Program-made: the position numbers and the translations under genes
The notes under the pieces: generated by a model
The model's database searches: none
Seen by the model: the letters and a program-made list of their open reading frames with translations, nothing else
What the model was told of the DNA's origin: nothing
Shown: positions 8,295 to 16,307 of the stretch, one piece after another
How positions within the stretch are numbered: position 1 is the first letter of the stretch
How the letters are laid out: the number at the start of each line of letters is the position of its first letter
Assembly: GCA_041648735.1 (NCBI GenBank)
Contig: JBAZOO010000006.1
Coordinates: 1 to 64,000, forward strand
Reading direction: 5' to 3'
DNA length: 64,000 nucleotides
Source of the DNA: JBAZOO01 sp041648735
GTDB taxonomy: Bacteria > Verrucomicrobiota > Lentisphaeria > Oligosphaerales > CAITYL01

Positions 8295-8975
8295 CTATTT
8301 CCCATACATCAGCCAATACCCATTGGTCTTGCTGACGCCATCCACAACCCGTTGAGTCATAAAATGCTGATATTTGATGGTCTCAACATGGCCATCCAAA
8401 AACAGAACATTTCCGCCAAGACCGTGCCAGGTCGCCAGCGCCGGAGTCCAAGGGGTTACATACGCGCCATCTGGCGTGTGCGGGCCTTCAATCAACAAAC
8501 AGGAAGCCTCCGGTCTTTCCCAAAAAGTGATCTGCCCCCTTTCCGGTTTGCCATAAACGCCCTTGTAATCAATCCAACCATTCATGCTGTAACTGACTTG
8601 GTTGCCGATGCACCAAGCATCCTGCTTAAACCCGGGATCTTTTGAGCCAGGACAATGATAAATCTCCCGCACTGGAGATTGGTTTACTGGAAGCGTCCCA
8701 TTCAGGCAATGCACAAAAAAGTATTGGGCTGAATCGTCATTGGCGTAGGTGACAAATGGGGCCCAACGGCCAAACGCCGAAGGCAACCATGGCGGAAAAT
8801 CCGTGCTGTAATTCATGAACCCAATGCCAAGTTGCTTCAAATTGTTCTTGCACGCCACGCCTTTGGCCGATTCTTGGGCGTTTTTCAGCGCGGGCAACAA
8901 TAAGGCGGCAAGAATTGAAATGACCGCAATCACCACCAGAAGTTCGATGAGGGTGAAGCGGTTTTTTCGGTTCAT
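8295..8975 (-). CDS. Type II secretion/pilin-like protein with H-X9-DG motif
   Basis: A 226-residue protein. The start at ATG 8975 places the prepilin cleavage motif RFTLIELLVVIAVISILAA at the N-terminus; earlier in-frame codons add a leader with no such logic. The helix is followed by LLPALKNAQESAKGVACKNNLKQLG, typical of the DUF1559-like and short PulG-like proteins abundant in Planctomycetes, Verrucomicrobia and Lentisphaerae. The C-terminal WHGLGGNVLFLDGHVE carries the H-X9-DG motif. Such proteins are processed by a prepilin peptidase and displayed or secreted; individual functions are mostly unknown. It lies 38 bp upstream of the DUF4838 gene and reads toward it. Confidence 0.88.
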   Translation of the reverse strand: MNRKNRFTLIELLVVIAVISILAALLLPALKNAQESAKGVACKNNLKQLGIGFMNYSTDFPPWLPSAFGRWAPFVTYANDDSAQYFFVHCLNGTLPVNQSPVREIYHCPGSKDPGFKQDAWCIGNQVSYSMNGWIDYKGVYGKPERGQITFWERPEASCLLIEGPHTPDGAYVTPWTPALATWHGLGGNVLFLDGHVETIKYQHFMTQRVVDGVSKTNGYWLMYGK

Positions 8976-9075
8976 GCGTTCTGTCCGCAAATCTGGCGAA
9001 TGGATATCCACGAATTTCACGAATCCCCACAAATTCTTCTGCCCTTCGGTGCCCCAAAGGGGCGAAGGTGGATAA

Positions 9076-9095
9076 CCCCCGGCTTCAGCCGGGGG
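9076..9095. repeat. Perfect GC-rich hairpin upstream of the pilin gene
   Basis: CCCCCGGC-TTCA-GCCGGGGG forms an 8-bp perfect stem with a 4-base loop. There is no T-run on either side, so a Rho-independent terminator is not well supported. A second weaker hairpin (GCCCC...GGGGC) lies just before it. It sits in the 303-bp spacer (8976-9278) between the PEP-CTERM gene and the pilin gene and may be a small dispersed hairpin repeat. Confidence 0.6.
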
Positions 9096-9220
9096 GCACC
9101 ACCACCAGTTACACCCCGTCCGGAGTGCGGGTATTGAGATTGCGATTTCGATCCCTGCCCGCTCAGCCACCGTCACGGCTCTGATGGAACTCGCCTCACC
9201 ATCCGAGCCGCGCCAGTCAT

Positions 9221-9261
9221 GGAGCGGGGGATCTGCCGTCCAGGCGATCTCGCCCCGCTCC
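9221..9261 (-). terminator. Stem-loop just downstream of the PEP-CTERM gene
   Basis: GGAGCGGGG at 9221-9229 pairs perfectly with CCCCGCTCC at 9253-9261, beginning 18 bp past the stop codon of the PEP-CTERM gene. The loop contains CTGCCGTCCAGGCGATC, which recurs at 30466-30482. There is no strong U-tract on the minus strand, so this may be a repeat-derived hairpin rather than a true intrinsic terminator. Confidence 0.4.
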
Positions 9262-9278
9262 TCTCTCTTCTTCCGTCT

Positions 9279-10157
9279 TCAGCCGTTCTTCCGCCGACGG
9301 CGAAGCAGTGCCAACGCACCGATAGCCGTCAACATGGCGGTGCCGGGCTCGGGGATATCGGCGACTCGAAGCGTTTCCAGCGAAGAAACACTTTCTACTG
9401 TGTTGTATATGCGGACATTGTCGAACAGCGCGTTGGGGGAACGGTCCGAAGTGCTGCGGTCGGTGTCGCCGATCTCGAAGGCGCCGGTTGTGTCGGTGAT
9501 CGTCCCTTGAGCGGCGCTCAAAGTATTGCCCAGTTGCGCCACGCCGCTGCTGGCGCTGCCCCAATAATAGTTGAGGTTGTTTGTGGTAACGCTGCCGTCG
9601 TAGGTGACCGCAAGAAAGACCCAACCCGCTTGGGTGATGTTGGCCGTGGAATAATAGTTGGCTTGCGCTCCCGCCCCTTTAAGATTTAAATCCAACCGAT
9701 AGTTGGATGGATTGGTGGTAACAGTGACGGACCAGTCGAATCCAGAATTGGTGTCCGCTTTCGACATCAGCCGGTCGAAAGTTGTTATGCTCGTCGGATT
9801 GAACCACGTCACCAAGGTGAACTTTTGCAGGCCATCGAGCTTAGAGACATCCCCGGCGTTGACGGTGTCGGCGATGGCGCCGGGAAGGCTGAGGGAATAG
9901 CCTGACCCCGAAGGCGTATTGGTGGACCAGGTGGCGTTGCCGGTCAGCGTGCCGGGGGCAGCGGTGCCAAAGCCGGAGCTGTCCGCGGCGGACGTGCCGC
10001 TGCCTGCGTTGAAGTTGTACTCCAGGATCAAAGCGGCCTGCGCCGAAGGGGTGGGCAGGGCAAGCGCCAAACCGGCCCAGAGGGCGCCGGCGGCAAGCGG
10101 AAGGGATAAGCTGCCCCCGGCGACGGGGATGCGACGAGAGGATGTCGAGGATGGCAT
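9279..10157 (-). CDS. PEP-CTERM-anchored LamG-like surface protein
   Basis: A 292-residue protein. ATG 10157 follows AAGGAG at good spacing. The signal peptide (PLAAGALWAGLALALPTPSAQA) is followed by a concanavalin/laminin-G-like beta-sandwich: LILEYNFNAGSGTSAADSSG at the start of the mature protein, FTLVTWFNPTS, GWVFLAVTYDGSV and FDNVRIYNTVESVSSLE are standard strands of this fold. It ends in a PEP-CTERM sorting signal: IPEPGTAMLTAIGALALLRR plus a basic tail. PEP-CTERM proteins are exported and sorted by exosortase; the LamG-like domain suggests binding to exopolysaccharide. No exosortase gene is in this window. Confidence 0.9.
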   Translation of the reverse strand: MPSSTSSRRIPVAGGSLSLPLAAGALWAGLALALPTPSAQAALILEYNFNAGSGTSAADSSGFGTAAPGTLTGNATWSTNTPSGSGYSLSLPGAIADTVNAGDVSKLDGLQKFTLVTWFNPTSITTFDRLMSKADTNSGFDWSVTVTTNPSNYRLDLNLKGAGAQANYYSTANITQAGWVFLAVTYDGSVTTNNLNYYWGSASSGVAQLGNTLSAAQGTITDTTGAFEIGDTDRSTSDRSPNALFDNVRIYNTVESVSSLETLRVADIPEPGTAMLTAIGALALLRRRRKNG

Positions 10158-10360
10158 GGTTTTTTCTCCTTGAATCGTGGGGTGTGGGCTGCGAACCGCG
10201 AACGACTGCATAACGGCTCCTTCATTTTTGGGGTAACCACTGGCTGAATGACGCACGGCATTGACTGATCTTTTTTCTGGCAACCTCCTTTTTTGCGTTC
10301 GTTGCTTCTGCTTGTGCTTGGCCGATCCAATCAACCAAAGAAAATGCCAAGGCCGGCGCC
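10158..10360 (-). other. 203-bp leader between regulator and PEP-CTERM gene
   Basis: It has lower GC than its surroundings and holds the ribosome-binding site of the PEP-CTERM gene. It is open in frame with that gene, but translation of the leader shows no domain or signal. I take it as an untranslated region with a probable promoter. No clear -35/-10 pair can be defended. Confidence 0.4.
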
Positions 10361-11554
10361 TCATGGACGGGCCGCCAGAAGTCCAGATGGCTTTCCCAGC
10401 GCGGCGGAAGATTGGCGGACAGTCAGTTGCGGCTTGATCTGCCAGTGGTAGCGCAGGGGCTCGGCGCGGCCGTCAAACCGCTCCAGCAGAATCCGGGCGG
10501 CGATGCGCGCCATCTGGTAGAAATCCTGCTTGATGGTGGTCAGCGGCACGGAGCAGAACTCCCCGGCCTCAATGCCGTCATACCCGGCCACAGTGATCTC
10601 ATCCGGCACCCGCACTCCGCGTGCCTGCAACACGGAAAGCAGCGGCAGGGCCAGCCGGTCGTTCGAGGTGAACATCGCCGTCGGCGGCTCCGGCCCGGCC
10701 AGGAGCCGATCCACCGCGCGCTCCAGGGCGGCGCGGTCGGGCTGGCGCCCCGCGGCAAGTTCAGAGGGCTCAAAGCGCACGACCGAATGCGTGTCCACCG
10801 GCAGCCCCGCCTCCACCATGCCGCGCAGGAAACCCGAAAGCCGGTCCAGCAGCGAAGTGCGGTCCACCGGCGCCGTCAGGTAGGCGATCCGCCGGTGCCC
10901 CAACTGCGCCAGATGCCGGACCATCATGGCCGCGCCCTCGATGTTGTCCGTGACGGCATAGTCGCAATCAAGCTCCGGCAGGTAGGTGTCCACCAGCACA
11001 ATGGGCAGGCCGTGCTTCAGCACCATCGAGACCGTTTCGACGGTGCGTTCGTGGGGCGTGGGCCACAGCGCCAGTCCGGCGATCTGCGGATCGTCCGCCT
11101 TTTCCAGGCAACACAGGTGCTGGTCCAGGTCACTGTAAAAGTCAACGCTGACATGATAGCCGGCACCGTCCAGCACATCGTGCAGCCCGGCAAGCACGTC
11201 GTCGCGCGAACTGCGGCCGCCCTGGTCGTGGCCGGGACTGATGTATTTGACCACATTGCCCCGTGCCGCGGCACGGCCGCCATTCTGCGCCGTCGGCACC
11301 ATGCGCGCCCCTCCTCCCTGCCGCAATTTCGCCACAAAGGAGCCGCGGCCGCGATGCCGCGTGACCATGCCTTCCGCCACCAACGGCGCCATGGCCTTGG
11401 CAATGGTCAGCCGGCTGCACCCAAATTCCTCCTCAAGCTGGCGTTCCGGCGGAATGCGCTGCCCCGGCCCGTAACAGCCGGTCAGGATGCGGCGGCGCAA
11501 TTCCCGTTCGACCTCCACGCCCGTCAGCTCCTCAATTGAAACGGAATGGCTCAT
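10361..11554 (-). CDS. GntR-type HTH / LacI-type sensor transcriptional regulator
   Basis: A 397-residue protein; ATG 11554 lies 11 bases after GGAGAT. Residues 5-75 are a GntR winged helix (ELRRRILTGCYGPGQRIPPE, then FGCSRLTIAKAMAPLVAEG and a wing GRGSFVAKL). After a Gly/Arg linker come about 280 residues of periplasmic-binding-protein fold of LacI type: GLALWPTPHERTVE, HGLPIVLVDTYLPELDCDYA, HLAQLGHRRIAYLTAP, PPTAMFTSNDRLALPLLSVL, VAGYDGIEAGEFCSVPLTTI. This combination (as in AraR) senses sugars. It heads a leftward cluster of secreted carbohydrate-linked genes, so control of those genes is a reasonable inference. The stop lies 203 bp upstream of the PEP-CTERM gene. Confidence 0.9.
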   Translation of the reverse strand: MSHSVSIEELTGVEVERELRRRILTGCYGPGQRIPPERQLEEEFGCSRLTIAKAMAPLVAEGMVTRHRGRGSFVAKLRQGGGARMVPTAQNGGRAAARGNVVKYISPGHDQGGRSSRDDVLAGLHDVLDGAGYHVSVDFYSDLDQHLCCLEKADDPQIAGLALWPTPHERTVETVSMVLKHGLPIVLVDTYLPELDCDYAVTDNIEGAAMMVRHLAQLGHRRIAYLTAPVDRTSLLDRLSGFLRGMVEAGLPVDTHSVVRFEPSELAAGRQPDRAALERAVDRLLAGPEPPTAMFTSNDRLALPLLSVLQARGVRVPDEITVAGYDGIEAGEFCSVPLTTIKQDFYQMARIAARILLERFDGRAEPLRYHWQIKPQLTVRQSSAALGKPSGLLAARP

Positions 11555-11602
11555 CGGTATCTGACATCTCCTAGCCGGCACTGCCTGCCGCCAACCACTC
11601 AC

Positions 11603-11640
11603 TCCATATTGGCTTACGTAACCTAATCCAATAAACTCAA
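11603..11640 (-). promoter_or_regulatory. AT-rich promoter/operator candidate of the regulator gene
   Basis: A short AT-rich patch in GC-rich surroundings, about 50-80 bases upstream of the regulator's start codon. It contains the palindrome TTACGTAA (11614-11621) inside flanking ATTGG...CCAAT arms (11608-11612 and 11628-11632) that are not exactly concentric. An autoregulatory operator is plausible; this is inference. Confidence 0.35.
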
Positions 11641-12138
11641 GACGTCAAGCGGAAACATCGGGAAATCTCTGGAACCAGCCCGCCCCGGGGGGAATCCGAA
11701 CCCCGGAAACGGGTGCCGGCGCAGCCACGGCCCGCCCCAACACCACTGGAATCCACTCCCCAACGGGGCAGCGGTGACGAGTCTCATTAGTTCGCGCTGA
11801 ATCGGGTGTTTTCCCGAAGTTTGTTTTCGGGTTCGGCTTGCAATTGGCAAAGGCATAGGCATGACACCCGATACAAATGAAAGGCAACCTTCACAACTCG
11901 TTGGAACAACTGCTGGCGTTGCGGGATGCGCGGCTGCGGGAACTTGGCCCCGTCAAGGCGTTCGCCGCTTGCTCGCTGGGCAAGGCGCCGCGTGGCAAGC
12001 AGGGCTGCGAGAAGGCCGCCTTCCACCGCCTGCTGCACGCGGAGCTTCCCCTGCGCTATCCGCGGCGGCGAGTGCGCCGCCGTGCTCCCGAAGGAGAGCC
12101 GCCCGGCCGTCCACCGCCAACTCGGGCGGCTCCCGCGG
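11641..12138. other. Non-coding spacer with no recognised gene
   Basis: This is part of a 765-bp gap between the divergent regulator and glyS. A rightward frame opening at 11877 (MKGNLHNSLEQLLALRDARL) may be the start of another broken transposase-associated frame, but I recognise nothing in it. A T-arm-like string near 11690-11705 on the minus strand fails tRNA pairing rules. Confidence 0.4.
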
Positions 12139-12230
12139 GGGCAAGGGGGCGCGGACGGGCAGGCCAGCCGCCTGGTCCGCCACAGCCACAACCCCGCCCC
12201 AAGCGCGGAGACTCGTCAGCGCTGCGCCGG
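12139..12230 (+). repeat. Internally deleted copy of the transposase fragment at 1799-2431
   Basis: Bases 12139-12199 match 1799-1859 with two substitutions, and 12190-12230 match 2391-2431 essentially perfectly. The two matches overlap at the octamer CCCCGCCC, which is present at both break points of the longer copy (1852-1859 and 2393-2400). The 12-kb copy therefore looks like the longer copy with 541 bp removed by recombination or slippage between short direct repeats. It ends about 90 bp upstream of glyS. Confidence 0.8.
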
Positions 12231-12319
12231 CGCAGGCCCGGGCTGGCGGGGCGGGCGCGCCGCATTATCTTATCTTTCCGCCTTTTAACCTTGCCCCGAG
12301 CCGTGGAGTCCACCCACCA

Positions 12320-13654
12320 ATGTCCGAGACCACCGACACCCAGAAGATGGAGAAGATCGTCGCCCTCTGCAAACGGCGCGGCCTCATCTTCCAAAGTTCC
12401 GAGATCTACGGCGGCATCAACGGCTTCTGGGACTACGGCCCGACCGGCGTCGCCCTGCGCCGCGCCGTCGAGGGGCTCTGGTGGAAGTACATGGTCGAGG
12501 ACCGCGACAACGTCGAGGGGCTGGACTCGACCATCATCTGCCATCCGAAGGTCTGGAAGGCCTCCGGCCACCTGGACCAGTTCTCCGACCTGATGGTGGA
12601 CTGCCTGGAGTGCAAGAAGCGCTTCCGCGAAGACCAATTGCCAACCCCCGGCGTCTGTCCGGCCTGCGGGTCGAAGAAGCTGACCGAGCCGCGCGAGTTC
12701 AACCTGATGATGAAGACCTACGTCGGGCCGGTGTTCGACGAGGAGCACGTCGCCTGGCTCCGGGCCGAGACCTGCCAGCCGATCTTCGTTGACTTCGAGC
12801 AGGTCCGGATCAGCTCCCGCCAGAAGCTGCCCTTCGGCATCGCCCAGGTCGGCAAGGCGTTCCGCAACGAGATCAACCCCCGCTTCTTCACCTTCCGCTC
12901 CCGCGAGTTCGTCCAGATGGAGATGGAGTTCTTCTGCCGCGACGACGCGGCGATGCAATGGTTCGACTACTGGAAGGAGCAGCGCTGGAACTTCTACACC
13001 AAGCTGCTGCGCATCCCCGAGAACCGCCTCAACATCCATTGGCACGACAAGCTCGCCCACTACGCCAAGGCCGCGCTCGACATCGAGTTCGAGTTCCCCT
13101 TCGGCTGGGGCGAGGTCGAGGGGGTTCACCACCGCGGCACCTGGGACATGAGGCGGCACAGCGAGTTCTGCGGCCAGGAGCTGATGTACTTCGACCAGGA
13201 GCGCAACGAACGCTACTTCCCCACCGTGGTCGAGACCTCCTGCGGCCTGGACCGCATCTGCCTCGCCCTCCTCTGCAACGGCTACGCCGAGGACACCGCC
13301 GAGACCAAGAAGGAAGGGCTGGCGGAGGACGTGCGCGTCGTCCTGCGCCTGGCCCCGGCCATCGCCCCGGTGCAGGTGGCCGTGCTGCCGCTCTCGAAGA
13401 AGCTGGAGGAAAAGGCCGAGCCGGTCTTCAAGGACCTCAAGCGCCGCTTCCGCGCCGACTACGACGTCACCGGCTCCATCGGCAAGCGCTACCGCCGGCA
13501 GGACGAGATCGGCACCCCCTACTGCGTCACCATTGACTTCGACACCCTCAACGACCAGGCGGCCACGGTGCGCGACCGTGACGCCATGACCCAGGAGCGC
13601 GTCGGCCTCGGCCAGCTCAAGGACTACCTGGCCGACCGCGTCCTCCCCGCCTGA
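12320..13654 (+). CDS. glyS: Glycine--tRNA ligase (alpha2-type)
   Basis: A 444-residue class II aminoacyl-tRNA synthetase of the eukaryote-like homodimeric type, which charges tRNA-Gly in the cytoplasm. Motifs include LCKRRGLIFQSSEIYGGING and WDYGPTGVALRRAVE near the N-terminus, motif 2 around FRNEINPRFFTFRSREFVQM (the FRNE loop), and motif 3 around ETSCGLDRICLALL. A zinc-ribbon-like pair (CLECKKRF; CPACGSKKL) is inserted near residues 95-120. The C-terminal anticodon-binding domain ends DRDAMTQERVGLGQL. The chosen ATG fits family N-termini; a weak GGAG lies 14 bases upstream. It is followed after 32 bp by a ctp-type protease and then tsaD, probably as one operon. Confidence 0.95.
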   Translation: MSETTDTQKMEKIVALCKRRGLIFQSSEIYGGINGFWDYGPTGVALRRAVEGLWWKYMVEDRDNVEGLDSTIICHPKVWKASGHLDQFSDLMVDCLECKKRFREDQLPTPGVCPACGSKKLTEPREFNLMMKTYVGPVFDEEHVAWLRAETCQPIFVDFEQVRISSRQKLPFGIAQVGKAFRNEINPRFFTFRSREFVQMEMEFFCRDDAAMQWFDYWKEQRWNFYTKLLRIPENRLNIHWHDKLAHYAKAALDIEFEFPFGWGEVEGVHHRGTWDMRRHSEFCGQELMYFDQERNERYFPTVVETSCGLDRICLALLCNGYAEDTAETKKEGLAEDVRVVLRLAPAIAPVQVAVLPLSKKLEEKAEPVFKDLKRRFRADYDVTGSIGKRYRRQDEIGTPYCVTIDFDTLNDQAATVRDRDAMTQERVGLGQLKDYLADRVLPA

Positions 13655-13686
13655 CCCGGCCCGGACGCCCCACCACCCCCCCGGAA

Positions 13687-15051
13687 ATGCCCATGCGGCT
13701 CCGCAACACCCTCCTCGCCATCGCCGCCGCGATCCTGGCCCTCAACCTGGCCGGCGGCTACGTCGTCTACTCCCAGGAGGCCAAGGACAGCCGCGAGGAG
13801 GAGGCGTTCCAGAAGGTGGCCGTGCTCATGCAGGTGCTCAACCTGATCCGCCAGGACTATGTGGATCCGGCGAAGGTTGACTACACGGAACTGCTCTACG
13901 GCGCCGCCCAGGGAATGGTCGCCACCCTCGACCCCTACAGCGAGTTCCTGCCGCCCGAAGGGCACCAGGGGATGCTTGAAATGACCGAAGGCCGCTTCGG
14001 CGGCATCGGCATCGAGGTCACCGTCCGCAACGGCCAGCTCACCGTGGTCGCCCCGATCGAGGACACCCCCGCCAGCCGCGCCGGCATCCTCGCGGGCGAC
14101 CAGGTCCGCAAGATTGACGGCATCGCCATTGACTCCCTCGCCAGCTTGCGGGAGGCGACCAAGCGGCTGCGCGGCGAACCCGGCACCCCCGTCCAGCTCA
14201 CCATCTTCCGCCCCGCCACCGGCCGCCTCTTCAGCCTGCGCCTGGAACGGGCGGAGATCAAGGTCTCGCCGGTCCGGGACGTGATCGTGCTCGACGGCGC
14301 CGTCGGCTACCTCAAGCTCACCGAGTTCACCGACCAGACCGCCCCGGCCATGGCCAAGGCGCTGGCCCGGCTCGAAGCGGAGAAGGTCAAGGCGCTGGTG
14401 CTCGACCTGCGCAACAACCCCGGCGGCACCCTCGTGGCGGCCGTCCAGGTCTGCGGCATGTTCCTGCCCGCCGGCAAGCTGGTGGTCGCCACCGAGGGGC
14501 GCCGCCCCTCGCAGAAGCAGGAATTCCACACCGGCAAGGGGCGCAAGTTCCCCGCCACCACCCCCGTCGCCCTCCTGGTCAATGGCGGCTCCGCCAGCGC
14601 GGCGGAAATCCTCGCCGGCTGCCTCCAGGACTGGGGGCGCGCCGTGCTCATCGGCGAAAAGAGCTTCGGCAAAGGCTCGGTGCAATCCCTCCTGCCCCTG
14701 GCCGACGGCAGCGGCCTGCGCCTGACCACCGCCCACTACTACACCCCCAGCCGCCGCATCATCCACGAACACGGCATCGAGCCCAACATCGAAGTCACCC
14801 TCACCGAGGACGACTGGCTCAAGCTCCGCCAGCCGGATCCGGAACATCCCGGGCGCCGCGTCCGCCCCGAGGTTGACCGCCAGCTCCAGCGCGCCCTCGA
14901 AGTCCTCACCACCTACACCACCCTGCGCCAGGCCCAGGCCGCCAAGTTCGCCAACCCCGCCCCGCCGCCGCCCGACCCCGCCCCGGCTGACGAGCCGACG
15001 GCGGAACCGGAAGCCGCCGAAGCCGAGGCCGAAGCCCCGCCCGAGCCATGA
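13687..15051 (+). CDS. C-terminal processing peptidase (S41 family), PDZ-containing
   Basis: A 454-residue exported serine protease. The N-terminal hydrophobic stretch (LLAIAAAILALNLAGGYVVY) is a signal peptide or anchor. Residues about 85-170 are a PDZ domain beginning GRFGGIGIEVTVRNGQL. The catalytic domain shows LVLDLRNNPGGTLVAAV, the nucleophile Ser in VNGGSASAAEILAG, and the catalytic Lys in GEKSFGKGSVQS. The C-terminal 60 residues are Ala/Pro/Glu-rich. CtpA-type proteases trim or degrade envelope proteins. ATG codons at 13687 and 13693 are both possible. Its stop overlaps the tsaD start (ATGA), which indicates translational coupling. Confidence 0.93.
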   Translation: MPMRLRNTLLAIAAAILALNLAGGYVVYSQEAKDSREEEAFQKVAVLMQVLNLIRQDYVDPAKVDYTELLYGAAQGMVATLDPYSEFLPPEGHQGMLEMTEGRFGGIGIEVTVRNGQLTVVAPIEDTPASRAGILAGDQVRKIDGIAIDSLASLREATKRLRGEPGTPVQLTIFRPATGRLFSLRLERAEIKVSPVRDVIVLDGAVGYLKLTEFTDQTAPAMAKALARLEAEKVKALVLDLRNNPGGTLVAAVQVCGMFLPAGKLVVATEGRRPSQKQEFHTGKGRKFPATTPVALLVNGGSASAAEILAGCLQDWGRAVLIGEKSFGKGSVQSLLPLADGSGLRLTTAHYYTPSRRIIHEHGIEPNIEVTLTEDDWLKLRQPDPEHPGRRVRPEVDRQLQRALEVLTTYTTLRQAQAAKFANPAPPPPDPAPADEPTAEPEAAEAEAEAPPEP

Positions 15052-16130
15052 ACATCCTCGGCATCGAAACCAGTTGCGACGAAACCGCCGCGGCGGTCGT
15101 GGCCGACGGCGACCGCGTCCTCTCCTCCGTCATCTCTTCCCAAATCCAGGCCCACGCGGCCTACGGCGGCGTCGTCCCCGAACTGGCGGCCCGCGAGCAC
15201 CTGACGGCGATCGGGCCGGTGGTGGAAACCGCCCTGGCCGAGGCCGGGATGACGCTGGCGGAGATCGGCGGCCTGGCGGTGACCAGCCACCCCGGGCTCG
15301 TCCCCGCCCTCCTGGTCGGCGTCGCCTACGCCAAAGGGCTGGCCTTGAGCACCGGCAAGCCGCTGGCGGGCGTCAACCACACCCTCGCCCACATCTACGG
15401 CGCCTTCCTCGGCCAGGCCCCGCGGCTGCGGAGTCCGCAAACCTATCCGATCCTCGCCCTGGCCGTCTCCGGCGGGCACACCCTGCTCCTGCTGGTCACG
15501 GCGGACGGGGCCGCCCGCGTGCTCGGCAGCACCATTGACGACGCCGCCGGCGAGGCGTTCGACAAGGCCGCCAAACTGCTCGGCCTCGGCTATCCCGGCG
15601 GCCCGGTGATTGATCGGCTGGCGAAGCCGGGCAACCCCGCCGCCGTCGCCTTCCCGCGCAGCCTCCTGCCCCGGGGCGGCCATGCCCTGGCGCCCGGGCA
15701 GCGGCTCCAGTTCAGCTTCAGCGGCCTCAAGACCGCCCTGCTCTACCACGTCCAGAAACATCCCCCGGCCACCCCCCAGGAACTGGCCGACGTGGTCGCC
15801 AGCTACCAGGCCGCCGTGGTCGAGGTGCTCGTCGAGAAGACCCGCCTCGCGGCGCTCGACAGCGGCGCCCGCACCGTCGTGCTCTGCGGCGGCGTCGCCT
15901 GCAACAGCGCCCTGCGCGCCGCCGCCCAGGAGCGGATCGCCGCCCCCGGCCGCGAACTCCTCGTCGCCCCCCCCAAGTATTGCACCGACAACGCCGCCAT
16001 GGTCGCCGGCCTGGGCTGGCACCAGCTCCGCCAAGAACGGGCGGACGATGGGCTGGCGGTGGCCGCCGCCGCCCGCCTGCCCCTCGCCCTGGGGCGCGTC
16101 CCCTTCGCCCCGGCGACGGCTGACGCCTGA
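15048..16130 (+). CDS. tsaD: tRNA N6-adenosine threonylcarbamoyltransferase
   Basis: A 360-residue Kae1/TsaD protein of normal length, which transfers threonylcarbamoyl to A37 of ANN-decoding tRNAs with TsaB/TsaE. The ATP-binding ASKHA fold is visible: ILGIETSCDETAAAVV at the N-terminus, metal-binding His residues in GVNHTLAHIYGAFL, the nucleotide loop VSGGHTLLLL, DDAAGEAFDKAAKLLGLGYP, and CGGVACNSALRAA with NAAMVAGLGWH near the C-terminus. It is coupled to the upstream protease by a 4-bp overlap. Confidence 0.96.
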   Translation: MNILGIETSCDETAAAVVADGDRVLSSVISSQIQAHAAYGGVVPELAAREHLTAIGPVVETALAEAGMTLAEIGGLAVTSHPGLVPALLVGVAYAKGLALSTGKPLAGVNHTLAHIYGAFLGQAPRLRSPQTYPILALAVSGGHTLLLLVTADGAARVLGSTIDDAAGEAFDKAAKLLGLGYPGGPVIDRLAKPGNPAAVAFPRSLLPRGGHALAPGQRLQFSFSGLKTALLYHVQKHPPATPQELADVVASYQAAVVEVLVEKTRLAALDSGARTVVLCGGVACNSALRAAAQERIAAPGRELLVAPPKYCTDNAAMVAGLGWHQLRQERADDGLAVAAAARLPLALGRVPFAPATADA

Positions 16131-16250
16131 CCCAGCGCCCAGCACCCCATTCGCCGACCTGATTTTTTAGCCTGACCTTTCCCCGAGAAGATTGACTTCG
16201 AGCGGACTTCGTGTCCTTCCAGCGTTGACGCTTCGCTGCCGCCCTTGGCG

Positions 16251-16281
16251 GCCCGTGCCGCTCCGCGGCGCTCGTGGTGAA
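16251..16281 (+). repeat. 31-bp dispersed repeat, copy 1
   Basis: It matches 49839-49869 over 31 bases with two adjacent substitutions (CC versus TT in the middle). It contains the complementary pair GCCGC/GCGGC and ends CTCGTGGTGAA. It lies in the spacer upstream of the FAD oxidoreductase gene. Function unknown. Confidence 0.7.
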
Positions 16282-16307
16282 CAATCCCGCCAATTGGAGC
16301 CCGCCCC

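Noticed and set aside
8976..9176. Longer start for the pilin-like protein
   Set aside because: A pseudopilin must have the cleavage motif close to the N-terminus. The extra 67 residues are unrelated and include the hairpin region.
11680..11720. tRNA-like T-arm on the minus strand
   Set aside because: GGGGTTCGGATTCCCC resembles a T-arm but the conserved A58 and the G53-C61 pair are not satisfied, and no acceptor or anticodon arm can be built around it.
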